The translations under genes and the position numbers were made by a program. Under the pieces are notes generated by a model. The model was not told the origin of the DNA, ran no database searches, and worked only from the letters and a program-made list of their open reading frames with translations. From Litomosoides sigmodontis (lineage: Eukaryota > Nematoda > Chromadorea > Rhabditida > Onchocercidae), in contig OY718805.1 of assembly GCA_963070105.1 (NCBI GenBank), forward strand, positions 7,732,001 through 7,796,000: a stretch of DNA of 64,000 nucleotides, in the 5' to 3' direction. Positions 39,139 to 51,440 of the stretch are shown here, piece after piece (the stretch's first letter is position 1; the number at the start of each line of letters is the position of its first letter).

Positions 39139-42100
39139 AATCAGATTCATCGCCTTAGTGTTACTACTACATCGATTAGTAATATAACACAGGTTAATCT
39201 AATAGAATAATTTAATAGCGGCAGTTTTAACTGTACAGTAAGAATCAACTGGCACTATCATTGATGATGATCAAACTGGAGACAAGCAAATTAGACAATA
39301 ACAGATTTTTTAAATTACAGACAGATGTACCGACAATTCATTGCTGCTATCGATAGAAAATCGACAAATACCTCTATGACAAATAGTTAGCTTGTATAAG
39401 TGAAAGCTTATTAATTACAAGGAAACAAAACAACTGCTAATTTGCAGTATTGACAAAGCAGACTTCTATCCCAATGGAAATACATTGGCCTGGACAAATT
39501 CACGAGTTTGACCCGATGGTCAACATTTTTGTTTTTGCATGTTTCTAATGTCCTTTTACTGGAGCATAAGATCATTTTAGGGTCATCTACCTATTTTGGT
39601 ACATTCCAAAGTTCCATTTACAATAGTTAAATTCCATGAAACGGCACTTTACACTGGATGTCCATCTACAGTCCAAAAAGTGTAAAACATACCCGTCATC
39701 TCCACTTCGGAAACAATTATTAATCTTGTCACTTCTGTTTCTACATAATAATGAAACTAATTGATCAATTGGTTATTTCAGGAATGTTCTTGGTGTGCGA
39801 ACAGTAAGAATGAAAGCAAAGACTTCCTCCAGTTACAAACAAAACAAAACCTATCCCAGGTACTAGGGAATATTGAATAAGCTTCGAATTATTGAATATA
39901 ATGGTGCCGACACAAGTATATTCATATTCAGACCATTTTATTTGCATGTCTCAGAAAACGTCCGTACCAACTGATCAGAAGTGTAACATTGGGTATTGAG
40001 TCATCACTTTCCCTTTCCATTCCTCCACTAAACATGCCATCCCTAAGTGCCTCTATCAGATGAGCTAACTTTCTAATCATACCTATTCCAGGCCTGCTCA
40101 TACACTCCCATCCCATACAAAAACCCCGATACTAGAGTACCACACGCTTACGCTGCCTTCCCGCTCTTCCGCTCCCCATCGTTAAGCGGGAGTAGCAGCG
40201 TATACCATAGCTCAGCCGTAGGCTCTCTTCGTCACAAACAGTGCTGCAACACACACCACTTCTCGCAAAGATTTAATGTCGCAATGAAAACCGCTCGTCT
40301 CATTACCATATGCAAATTAATGTGTTTGGAAGAGTTGGAAAATTAGATGGTAGTTTGGTTTCCTTACATTTGTTTTGTTGAAAATGACGAAGATAAGAAA
40401 TTATGAATGATCAGGTAGAGAAAGGTATTGAGAGAGGTGAGCGATTAATTGCTTGCCATCTGCTTTTTGAAAAGGAAGTCATGTAGGGACGAAAATTACC
40501 TCCAACATGTAGACGAATTTATTAAAAAAAAAAAAAAAAAGAAACTGCAATGAATCGTGATATAAACGTATATGGAAAGAAGTCTAATTGAATGAACTAA
40601 TTGAATAAAGTAGAATTGAAATAACGAGCAGAAAGAATGAGGTGAAGAAGGAAGTAATCGATCGTATTATTGAAGAGGTAGGAAGAAGAGAAATGAAAGA
40701 ATCGTACATCGAATTTGCCTAGACGATTTATTTCTCATGCATAATCTTATATGCTACTGATTAAATTAATATATGTAGCAGTGTAGAAATTTATAAGCGA
40801 ATATATGTGTTCGTAAAATGAGCTCAACACACTTCGCAACTAATAACAACGATAGATTTTGCTAAAATGCTTTTGCGCTCTCATGAAAGCTAATGCTCGA
40901 GGTGATTAGCGAAGAACATGTAATTTGCGAAATTTCATTCATCAGTAGTAGCACATATGAATTAATGCGCTTAGTGTCAACAATCCAGGAAAAAAATAGT
41001 AGGAAAGGGTAAAAAAAAAAGTGATAATTTCACTAGTGAAAAATAGATGTTCCACTGGGTATGGAAATTATTTTATTGGTATTTTCGGTTGAGCATTTTC
41101 TTCTATTATTACCTCAGCAAATCACACAGTCTGACAATCTTTGAAAGCAAAACTTATGAGAGAGGTAATACTTTTTACGAGTATTTAATCCGAGCTAAAA
41201 TAAACTTTTCAAATAATATAATGCAAATTTTAGCATTCAGATTTTTGCAGAGAATAAATTCTTCTAACAAATTTCAAAAAAAAAAATTTATTAGAAAAAA
41301 ATAAAACACAATTATTGCGAATTTTTGTGAATTTTGTAAAATTTTTCTTGGTGAAAAAAATAGAAAAGAGATTTCTTTTTTTTTTTCCTTTTTATATTAG
41401 ATAGCTACAAATTATGTAAATGTAAAAATGATGAGAAATAAGAAGGAAAAAAAAACCTGCGCACCATCGATATTTTGACTCGATGACGTGTACTTACTTA
41501 CTTAGGTACACTAAAGTTATACGTTTTTCTTTCTTCAAAGATGAAACGTCTGACCACGTAAGACCGATCGTTTGCTGCAGAGTTTACAGAAATGAAATGA
41601 GACAACTAGAAAAGCTATGCATTATTGGAATTTTTTGCTTGTTGGGAAATTTGCATAATTGTCGGATGAAAGATGGAAAGTGAATGTCTGCCTATGTTTA
41701 CACTTACAATTCTACATCCTTCTTTTCCGTTTGAGATTAACTTTCTCTCTTGTATTTCAAATACATTCTTCTCACAGACAGACTTCATCGTTCAATTTAG
41801 AATGAAAGAAGCATGAAATGATCGGAGATGAAGGTGAGGTAAGTGAAGGAGCTCGTAGGTTCAATTCCTGTATCAGGCTATCCTTTTTTTTTCATCCATT
41901 ACTAAACTTCTCTTACTTTCATTTTCAATTATTTTCGCTCATTTGAGAAGAAGTGAAGGTGAAATGTGATGATGCGAGAAGGAGCACTGAAATATCATGC
42001 TGGCGTAATCATATGGCTGTTTGTTGTTAAAATGGTAGTAAAATTTTAGGCATTGATATTGCCAGAGGGAAAGAGTTAATAAGTGAAGTAGTGAATGAGA

Positions 42101-42319
42101 AGGAATTGTTTGTCATTTAATGATGTTAATTACTGAGCTGTTACTTTATTATCACTCTGCTACGAAATAAAGAATAGACGATTGAAGGAGAATGACAATT
42201 TCGTTTTTCATTTCATTTTTGAGACTTATTATGAGTCATCCTTTCCTCAAAGGATAAATTACCGTACGTGAAACATGCAGTGGAGAAGAGTTGTTAGATG
42301 AGAAGAAAAGTTAACTTAC
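39139..42319. other. region upstream of ifg-1, no gene seen
   Basis: This contains the probable ifg-1 promoter: 40130-40240 is notably more GC- and CpG-rich than its surroundings (CCGCTCTTCCGCTCC, TTAAGCGGGAG). The rest is AT-rich, with homopolymer A tracts at 40520 and 41280. If the repeat ORF beyond it is spliced to ifg-1, the whole stretch is an intron. Confidence 0.4.
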
Positions 42320-43110
42320 ATATGTCGACGAAACATCCTTACGATCGGATGATCACCATAAATTTCCCTGTCAATCGGATGGTCGCCATAATTCTCAGTG
42401 GTGGCGATGGGATGAACTGGAATGTTTGGATGGTTCGCTGTGTCAATTGGCGCTGGAAGATTCGGTTGATTTTTTCCGATTAACAGATCGATTGAATGAT
42501 TTGGAGGAGTTTCTCTGATGAACGAGTGAATTGGTGGTGGACGATTCGGATGATTGTCCCTATCAGTGGGAGAAGTTGAAGAGTTCGACTGATTTTCTCT
42601 GACGACTGGATCGACTGGACGATGTAGAGGATTGTCGCGGACGATCGGACAAGTTGGAAAGCTCGGTTGATTTTCTCTATCAATCGATGATGCTGAAATG
42701 TTTGGTTGATTTTCGCCGACGAGCAGTTGAATCGAAAGGTTTCGCTGATTGTCCCTGTGAGCCGGCGAGTTTGAAGGATTTGGTGGATTTTCTTTGAGAG
42801 TTGAACGATTTGGATTATTTTCTCTTTCAACAGGAAGAGCTAGAGGATCCGGTTGATTTTCTCGGACGATTGGATGAGTTAGTCGGTTTGCATTATTTCC
42901 TCTGACAGCTGAATGAGTCGGACGGTTCTGATAATTTCCTCTGGCAGTTGAATGAGTTGCGCGGTTAGGATGATTTCCTTTGATGGTCGAATGAGCTGGA
43001 CGGTTCAGATGATTTCCTTTGACGGTTGGATGACTTGGACGGTTTCCCTGACTTCCCCTGACGATCGGATAAGTTGAACGGTTTGGACGATTTTCTCTAT
43101 CCATTTCCAA
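42320..43110 (-). CDS. 13-residue tandem-repeat ORF, possible 5' exon of ifg-1
   Basis: One uninterrupted minus-strand frame starts with ATG at 43110 and runs 263 codons plus two bases to a strong donor (CATAT|GTAAGTTAAC); read through, it stops three bases past the donor start at 42316. Nearly all of it is a degenerate 13-residue (39-bp) repeat, roughly (E/G/D)N-x-P-N-R-P-x-x-P-x-V-R, about 17 copies, rich in Asn, Pro, Arg, His and Ser. No signal peptide or membrane helix is visible, so it is probably disordered. The phase-2 end fits the TTTTCAG acceptor 22 bases upstream of the ifg-1 ATG with no stop between, which would add this block to the eIF4G N-terminus. It could instead be a separate gene or an open minisatellite. 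Confidence 0.5.
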
Positions 43111-45076
43111 TACGAACTTGTTTAACTCGTTTCGTACTTTCTACCGTTTCGAGTTTCGAATGTGTTCTGTTATACAAATTTTACACGTTAACAGTTATTA
43201 GATTAATGGAATGAATGCTTTAGGCGTTGTTGAAATTTCATACTAATTCCTCGCACCTATTTATTGCTATGAACTATAGATCAGTTATCAAACAGTTAAT
43301 TCCTTTTTTTTCTTTACTAAACAATCGATTTTACAATTTTCTTATAAAATATTGATTAATGTTTGTTTAACAATCGGTGTTTCCTGCTATATCAGTTAAA
43401 AATAATGTCGAGTTACTGATATGATAAAATCGGTACAGTGCAGTACAGTACAGCAAGGTACAGTACGGCGCAATACAGTGCAGTGCAGTGTAGTACTTAA
43501 GAACTGTATCGATTTTCTCAATTCATCATCATTGTTGTATGATAACGAAATTCCTCTATTTTTCTCAACTTATTTTGAAATGATAAGTAAGAAAATTGCA
43601 ATGTATTCGATAAGACAATGCGATCGATATCAGTTAATCATGAAATGTTAAGTGATAAGGGATGTAGGAACTGAGCAAACCTGATCGCTATCTCCGACAT
43701 TTATCCAGAGATCTGATCAAACAGTTAAGAATAAAATTGCTTCAAATAATTTTACTAATTTAATCTCTCAAATTATTGAATGTTTTTATGATAAGAATTT
43801 AAACCATTACAAACTAATAACAACTACATCCCACTATTTACGCAACAGTTAGCAATAAAAAAGCAAAAAAGTGACGCAATAGAATCATTAAGAAGTGAGT
43901 TCATATGATCGTTGCATGTACCTAAAATAGTGGTGTGGAAAGAGAGGTGGTTAGTCAGATGACCGATGACCTCAGCGATCCGTTGTGTCCAGCACAATAA
44001 CAACAACAACAACAACAACACTCCCTCCGAGGTCAGCACATCATCATTCGTTCTCTCTTTATCGATTGCTTACTGCTACAGCAGGTCATGGTAATCTGAA
44101 AACTGGGAAACTATTGTGCTATTTAATTATCTATTATTTCCCTCCTGAAATTGCTGATTTAAAATTTACATAAAGAAAATGGATCGTTCATTCTTTAATG
44201 ATATCATCAAATTTTTAATTTAAATCAAAAGAGAAAAAATTTATCATTTTTTTCCAAAGTTTAATTCATAAATTTTAATACTTTTACTTAATTTACCTCA
44301 GAATTATTTGTTCTTAAAAATTTTTTGAATAACTGTACAATTGCTGATCTTTGCTGCTCTACTTCCTTTGCAAATCGTATTTTTGCAGCAGTTTAAGCAA
44401 CAATTATTAAATTATGTTTGCCTAATCAGTTTGATTAATTCCAATCATAACGGTAACTTACAACAATTAATCAAATTTCTAAGCTTAGGATATTAGCATA
44501 ATGAAATACAATTAAATCCCGTCATGTTAGCTATTATCATCAAAGCTAATAATATTAATTCTGAAAAAATTATTGCATTTTAGTATCGCCCAAACAGCCA
44601 CATAATTCTTCGTTCTTTTTAATTTTTAACGTACAGTTAATCAGATAACTTCCAAATTAAAATTCTTTTGCAGATAAATTGACTAAATGAATTTCATTTG
44701 CGTAATTTAAAAAGTAAGATTACAAGAAATTTGAAGTTTTAGCACATTCCCTAACGCTCTCAATCATTCGTTGCAAAGAGAGATTGGAAAACTATAAGAG
44801 TAAGTTTGAGTAAGTTAACAAAATTGGTGGTATTTTCCATCAGCATTTTGAAATATTTAATTTCTTTTTTGGAAACTGAAAAATTATTCGTAAAAAAAAA
44901 TTAAACAAATTGAAATATCAATGTATGACTTGTTTCTTTTTATCTCTGACCGACAAACATTATTTTGGCATTGAAAGGTTAACATTTGTAAATGCAAAAT
45001 TTATCGGTAATTTCAAAAATTCAAATTACTGTGAAAATTGCAAAACTATTCATTGTAGTATTTCATCATTTTGTAG
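43111..45076. other. divergent intergenic region
   Basis: This lies between the minus-strand repeat ORF and the + strand MSP gene. Bases 43431-43497 are a degenerate GTRCA-word repeat and 43999-44021 a (CAA)n run. Around 44701-44799 a + strand frame ends in a good donor (AAGA|GTAAGT) in the phase needed by the next gene's first recognised exon, so it may hold an upstream exon. Confidence 0.4.
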
Positions 45077-47547
45077 CATTGTCAGATGACAGACTACTTC
45101 AGCGAATAGAGAAGTTCGTCGGGCAGCGATGCGAAAAGCGTCGATCAGTTCTGATCGATCGCAAAAACTGTCCGTTTCAAGGATCGTAAAAAGCAAGCTG
45201 TAACAGTTCCATCCTTGACAGCTAACATTTCGCTTACTTTTTCTCGCCGTTTGAATGCGTCCGATTAATTGAGAAATTAATTAAGCATTCATTTATCTCC
45301 CATTTCCCGAATGCAAATATCTCAAGCAAAGCTTTAAATTCTAAACTGTCCAAACACAAAAAACTTAACTGTCTGTTACGTGAAACTTATTGATAAACAA
45401 ATATTACCACATACATTGCATTTCATTTGAATTTGGAAAAGTTAAATTGATGAAAATGATAGGAAAAAAATTCCAAGTAATTTGTCACTCTTTCAATTTT
45501 AAATAATCAAAAAAATAATTTTTTTTTCTCGTTACAGTAGCACAGCACAGAGTTCAACAAGTGAAAATGTAAATTTGGATGATACGCAAATGTCGCATGC
45601 ACCGCTGACTACCAGCTATGTTATCAAATCACAACGACAAAAACCGAAACAGTACAATCCTTTCAATTATATGCCCTTCCACAGTATATCTCTTTTATAT
45701 TAACCTTGCAAATTAGATTCTTACGATCAATAGGCAATCGAGTCATTTAAAATATGCAAAAAATAAACGCATTAATCATCATAGGTCTTTTCAAGGTGTT
45801 CCTCATTGATCACCGTCAACAGTGAGAATTCCTCCATTTGAAATATTTGAAAAAGCTATTCAATAGTTTAGCTGTAAATTTAACTCAATTAGAATCAACA
45901 ATCATTGTGTCAATTCAACCATTTAAATGAAAAATGACTGTAGAAAAAAATAGTAGTAAAATTTAACAAAATTGAAATTATTTAAATTTAACTCACATTG
46001 CTTGAAATGCGACAAAAATAGCAAGAAACTGTAGAGCGGTAGCCATCTATTTCACATCGATGAAACAACGACCGGAAATAGCAGTAACCGAAATGCAACT
46101 GTGTAATGATGCTGATGTACCACTACTGTTTAAGCTTTGCTCCGATACAACTTCAAGCATTACGGTAATATCGTACTGTAGCGGATGAATTATAACGATT
46201 TTATTCAAACGTTGTGTAAAATTGTTGAAAATACATTTTGGCAACAGTGAACATCAGCTATAATTTAGGCTGCACCAGCTGGAAGTGGTTGCATTCCGCC
46301 ACGTGCGGAACAACGTTGTTTCCTGACGTGGCGACGATCAAAATATCAGAAAACGCAGCAAGACACGAAAGCACCAAAATTAATACTTATTACAAATTTT
46401 GTTGAACAGGGAATTGATAGGAATCAAACGGTAGTAACCAAATTGATAGGTAACAGAATCACCTGTTTGTAGTCTGAAAAAAAAAGCATTTAAAAGTATG
46501 ATAGTGCATCGTTGAGTATTACCTCTCATTAAAATATTTTAATTAAAATAATTATAATTTTTAAGCAGTATTTTTTTGTTTCCTTTTTACCTCAATTCCT
46601 GTGCCCATAACTAACTAACTAACTAACTAACTAACTTGGTAGATTGAATTTTTAGCTCTACGATTACTGTAATAATTACTGTAATTCATCTTAGCAATTA
46701 TTCGCTTCCGTTGGTAATCATCGTTTTAGTTAAGCATTAAAAAATTGTCAACGTTTTCATTTACAATTTAACTTTTTTACATCATATTAATTGTCGCTTA
46801 ATGTTACAATGTGATAGTTAAATTATAGCTCGAATACATTCGGAGGGTGAAAAAGCAGAGGGCGAAATACCTTTAATGAAATTTACATTTGAAAGAAAAG
46901 AAGTAGTCTCTTCCACTGAGACATCAAGTCATCGTACGGAAAATAGTACTGCGTAAGTTAAATTAATCGTAAAATGATGATTGAGTAGTTCAAAAAAAGA
47001 ACTGAACTTATAAATTATCCGCAATTTCAGCTTCAACTCTAACTAAATCGTTGTTTAACGTTGTAATAACGTCCCGAAAATTATTTCACATAGTACTAAC
47101 GATTTCTAAAAGTTCAAGCAAACTTCATAACATTCAGAATTTGAAGTGTTCCTTCTCCTCCGCGCTCTCACATCATTCGTAGATGAAAACAGTATCCGTA
47201 GAAATATTACTGTATTGTGCTATTGCATCTGATAATACTGTAAGCTAAAATTAGCTGAAGCTAAAATTCCTGCAATTTCATTGATAAATTTTTTGTTGCA
47301 TTTGCAAAATAGAAAATTCCATTTTATTTTTTAAAATTTATAAAATGAGAATTTGCTGATACTTTGAACTGACAATGGATCAAGCATCCAGTCGTTTGAT
47401 TGCAGCCAATCGATTGAGACGGATTACTCAGGAGAGGAAGCGTTAAAAGAGTTAAATTATTTCATTCAATGGTTTCAGCGACATCCCTTAGAGACTATGA
47501 TGCTATCGTTGTTCGTCGTTGCATTATTTATTGCAGTTTTCAAATAA
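45077..47547 (+). CDS. tail-anchored MSP-domain (VAP-like) protein, 5' end unresolved
   Basis: Exons 45077-45185, 45538-45683, 46043-46164, 46269-46449, 46829-46952 and 47406-47547 join with matching phases (2,1,0,1,2). After a Ser-rich lead, exons 3 and 4 encode an MSP/VAP-type beta domain: IYFTSMKQRPEI, TEMQLCNDADVPLLFKL, then GCIPPRAEQRCFLTWRR and KLILITNFVEQG, ending VVTKLIARIHSEGE. An acidic linker follows. The last exon gives RHPLETMMLSLFVVALFIAVFK and stop, a C-terminal membrane anchor with almost no lumenal tail. This is the plan of VAP/MOSPD proteins, which sit in the ER membrane and tether FFAT-motif partners at contact sites. The start codon was not found; the first listed exon begins in phase 1 after TTTTGTAG, so at least one exon is missing upstream. 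Confidence 0.7.
46608..46635. repeat. (CTAA)n tetranucleotide repeat
   Basis: About seven CTAA units inside an intron of the MSP-domain gene. Confidence 0.9.
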
Positions 47548-48510
47548 AATAATTTCATCATTTCGTCTCTAAAATAGTAATTGCAACCATATCACATTGT
47601 ACTTCCTCGCTGCTTCAATTCACAACAAAATCACTAAAATTTAAGTGGCAAATGAATGAAAGTGTTTATTTTAATTTTTTTAAAAGTTAAAAGAAAAAAA
47701 CAAACTAATAACTAATCTTATAGTTTGAATTATTACAAAAATTTATCATATTTGACATATAAAACTTCAACTTTAATAAATTTTAAAAATATTTTGAAAA
47801 AAAAATTTTTTTATAACTCATTACGTCATCGTCAATTCAAAGTACTATATTTTAGCTATTCTCGAAATTGTAGTATAATTGATGAATTTTGTTAGCTTAG
47901 ATCTTTCATGTATGAAATGTGGGCATTGTTACACGTATGTTAGTTATGAGACACAAACTAACACGCACATCACTTTCACTGACTTTTCCTCAAAAATCAA
48001 TCAATACATTATATGTTTAATTAAAGGATAACAAGTAAGTTTGTTTGCTCGTAACGTTAATGTTAGGCCAAAGTTCATAGGAATATCACGTGCCACGTAA
48101 TGCCATCCACAAAAAAAAACAACACGCACATTCATTGTTTACAATTGTGTTCCTGAATATTCCATGCATTCATTCATTCATTCCATCGGACAGAGGCATA
48201 AGGGTATTTGCCGGTTTGCCGTTGTTTCAGTAAACGTTACAGAGAATTCGGTGTATTTTTCATTCGTGATAGGTGTTGTCTTTTCCTGATTGCTTGGTGA
48301 AACGTTCGTTTCGTGTGTTCGCTACCAACTAGAGTACGTGTGACGAAGTGAGAATTTAACGTGAAATGATGATGATGAAGGAAAGGTTTCAGATGGACTA
48401 GAACAAGTGATGCGAACGTTGAACAGTATATTTTTGCGAATTAAGCGTTGACACGTCGTAATAATTCCGGTTGCACTAACTGAACCTTTTTGCAGAGTTT
48501 GGCTGTTAGC
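47548..48510. other. intergenic region and 5' leader of the first RING-CH gene
   Basis: AATAAA at 47543-47548 overlaps the stop region of the MSP gene and could be its poly(A) signal. The rest holds no exon I can support. A TTTTTGCAG acceptor ends at 48495, 15 bases before the next ATG, and fits a spliced-leader site. Confidence 0.5.
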
Positions 48511-49625
48511 ATGGAGGAAAAAATAGACGTCACAGTGTCATCGAGTAGCAGTAGTAGTAGCAGTAGCAGCAGCAGTAGTAGTAGTAGTAGTGACCTCAGT
48601 AGCAATACTGTTAGCAGAGTGTCGTATTTGTCGAGTGTAAGAAACAGTACAGCACCGCTATCTGGTATATTCCCGTTGTCATCTCGGATCGTATCGTCAT
48701 CGTTCGGTAGTGTCAGAACTAATCGATCCAAGGTATGTAGTAGCAATTTTTGCGATATAAATAATGCTACAGTATTGTTTTTCTTTTCCCATCTATTATT
48801 ATTAATAATAATTATTCAAGTAGATTGAAAGTTCGACTTTTGTTACGGCCAAAGATTTTTTAGAATATTTTTTTTTTGCGGGTGTATTTAAATATCTAGA
48901 TATGTCGATATTGCTTGTCAGATGATGATATCAGTGATTGGTTAGCACCATGCAAATGTATCGGAACAATGAAGTGGGTTCATTTGAGCTGTTTCGAGCA
49001 GTGGCTTTCCTTTGCGCCGCATACTATGAAATATAGTTGTGCTATATGCAGGTAACCCTTATGCTTTTTATTAGTGTAGTTGAATTTTTTTCAGTAAATC
49101 ATTAATGAAATAATGTGATAGCTGTAGCAGAAAAAGATACCGTACATTACATTGTTGCTGCTATAAACACTAAATTTCTAATTTTTATTATATTTAAAGC
49201 TTGGAATTGTGCGGGAAGTCGGCAAGGTATTAACATTGGCTGGCCAGCGAGCATTTTTTTTTTATAATTCTTTTTTAAAAATTTACTTTCTTATTCATAA
49301 CTAAATAGATGAGTAGTAGAATGATTCCAGTTATGTGTATCGGCGTCAGTGGAGATTAAAGCCTTACAAACATTGGCATTGGCCGCAGTTCCACCTGCGA
49401 GTAACCGATCTATTTGGAATATATTTTGATATAACTCTAACTTATCGCATATATCGTTATTTTCCGCGTTGTTTGGATGACAGGGTTACGTTCTTTCTTT
49501 ATGCTAGCTATGTTTTGCTTTGGAAGCTAGTCGTTCTCAGTAGAATAAGACTCAACTTTTATTCAAATATTGTACATGACCTTATTACATCTGTATGCTC
49601 GTCGACAGTGTTGGATGCACTCTGA
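48511..49625 (+). CDS. RING-CH (MARCH-type) membrane E3 ubiquitin ligase, copy A
   Basis: Exons 48511-48732, 48900-49051 and 49331-49625 join (phases 0 and 2) to 222 residues. The N-terminus has a run of about 18 Ser encoded by AGT/AGC repeats and a Ser-rich linker. Exon 2 is a complete RING-CH finger: CRYC, then CKC, WVHLSCFEQWL and CAIC, in the C4HC3 spacing with the diagnostic Trp residues. Exon 3 starts with RRQWRLKPYKHW and has two hydrophobic stretches (YFDITLTY region and FFLYASYVLLWKLVVL), ending VLDAL. Family role: membrane-bound ligases that ubiquitinate membrane proteins in endosomes, ER or Golgi. The spacing resembles the MARCH2/3 group, but assignment to one subtype is uncertain. 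A paralogue follows on the same strand. Confidence 0.87.
48540..48592. repeat. (AGT/AGC)n repeat coding for poly-Ser
   Basis: Trinucleotide repeat within the first exon of RING-CH copy A; likely length-variable between individuals. Confidence 0.9.
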
Positions 49626-50565
49626 TAGCTTTTTATTGTTTTCTGTAGTTTGTGATGATGCATTTCGGTAACTTATAGAAGATACTCAGTTTGAAACTGA
49701 TCATTTTTGCTTCTCTTGAAATGTATATCTCTGAATTAAACAGTGATTCTCGTTCTCACCTTCACTAATTCTGTCTTTCCACTCATCTTAAATTATTTTA
49801 GCGTTTTTTATACATCTTAAATTGTTTTTGACGGTTTTTTGACGGTTTCATTCGTTTTAAATTGTCTTTCAAATTTCGTTTTTGTTAACCAAAATCTTTC
49901 AAATACTATTATGTAAAAGTCATAACCTATTGCACAACAATTACGCTTTCTGCACTTGAAGTTCGTATTTCGAAGTCCTTTATTCTATGGAGGTCATCGT
50001 GGTTATTATGCTCATTCCATAGGTATTTTTTATTTAAGCAAAATATTTGTTTTGTTGTTACCACTTTATTTTCTTTTTTACTGCTTTATGAGATTACTTC
50101 CAGTATCTTTTATTTGTCAGGTTTGGTGTTTACTTTACTGCGATTTGAGCAAATTTAAAATATTTGGCAATGATTATTAGTTGAGGGGACATTACTTTGG
50201 AAATTGCAAAGATTGCTTAAATTTTGTCTTCATAATCCGCCGGTGCATCAATACGTGTATTGCGTATTATTTATGTGATGCTTATCTGATCTTTCCCAAT
50301 AAATTAATGAATGTGATGTGGTCGTTTTGAGAATGTAAGAAGGTCATTTTTCCGTATTACACATACTTCCACATTTCCACACGTACTTTCCGCAGTCAGA
50401 GAATCCGTTATACTGCACATTTTCTTCTTTAACACTTGAGTATAACAGAGGGAGAAGGAATTTTCTAGCATAAATTAACCAGCCTGTAACTGGTTATCTT
50501 AGTTATAAATACTATAGTTCCTTATTGACGAGTATTTCAAGGAAGTAGTTGTGCACCTTGGAAGT
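49626..50565. other. spacer between tandem RING-CH genes
   Basis: T-rich, with no exon supported. A 74-codon ORF at 49956-50180 is hydrophobic but has no matching splice context or RING residues. Confidence 0.5.
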
Positions 50566-51440
50566 ATGAAAAATGATAACTTGGAAGTATGCGAATCATT
50601 CGATGATGGGTCCAGTTGTGACGATCGATTTCCACGGATAAATTTGAAGGTAGTATTGGTGATTATTTCATTGGCTTACTTTATTTTTATATTACAGGCA
50701 GTATTGTTTTTTTATAGATTTGCAGATTTTGTTATATGGAGGGATCAGGTGAAATTGATTGGCTAAGGCCTTGTAGATGTTCTGGGTCAATGTTGTGGGT
50801 TCATAAGCAATGCTTCACTTCTTGGTTAGGAAAAGCTTCCGGAAGGAGCAGAATTCAATGTCAAATATGCAGGTATGATATAATTTACGAGCGGGATTTA
50901 AGAAGTATCCGTTACTGGAACGAAATTGCTGTTTCAAATTAAAAAGTACTGGAAGAGCTTTGTATGTATTAAATTTGGCTAGCGAGTAGTTTTAGGGAAC
51001 TTTGTTACATTTTTACTATTTACAACTTGTAGAAGACTCCTGCAACACTTCCAGAATGTTAACTTATTGGCGTAATTACAGATAATCTTTTATCAATATT
51101 TGTCAGTCTCTGAAGCTCTTCTATGAATATTTGTTTTATCCACTAGAATTTATCCGGATTTTACTGCAGATTCATGTATAAGAAAACATTGCTTCTCAAG
51201 CCCTGGAATGAATGGTGCCTTCCGGAATTGCATTTATCATTTGTCGATGTGTTAGAATTGTTATTCGATGCTTTCATTTTGTACAGAATGAAATTTCTCC
51301 ATACTATAAATAGACCAACCTCAGTAGTAGGTGGAATTATCCGAACTTTTTATATTTTTCATCGATTTGGCTTTTATGTGCGAACTTTCTCAAGTGTTAT
51401 ATCTTCCTTTTTCAGCGTTGTCATAATTGATGCTGTTTGA
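50566..51440 (+). CDS. RING-CH (MARCH-type) membrane E3 ubiquitin ligase, copy B
   Basis: Exons 50566-50649, 50718-50872 and 51170-51440 give 169 residues with the same intron phases (0, 2) and positions as copy A. The first exon is much shorter and lacks poly-Ser. Exon 2 has the full RING-CH set: CRFC, CRC, WVHKQCFTSWL and CQIC. Exon 3 begins FMYKKTLLLKPWNEW, aligning with the corresponding part of copy A, and ends SVVIIDAV, echoing its VLDAL terminus. Two hydrophobic segments are weaker than in copy A but placed alike. The pair arose by tandem duplication and has diverged strongly outside the finger. Confidence 0.85.

Noticed and set aside
41845..41890. tRNA-like T-loop (GGTTCAATTCC) followed by poly-T
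   Set aside because: No matching acceptor stem, D-arm or anticodon arm could be folded upstream.
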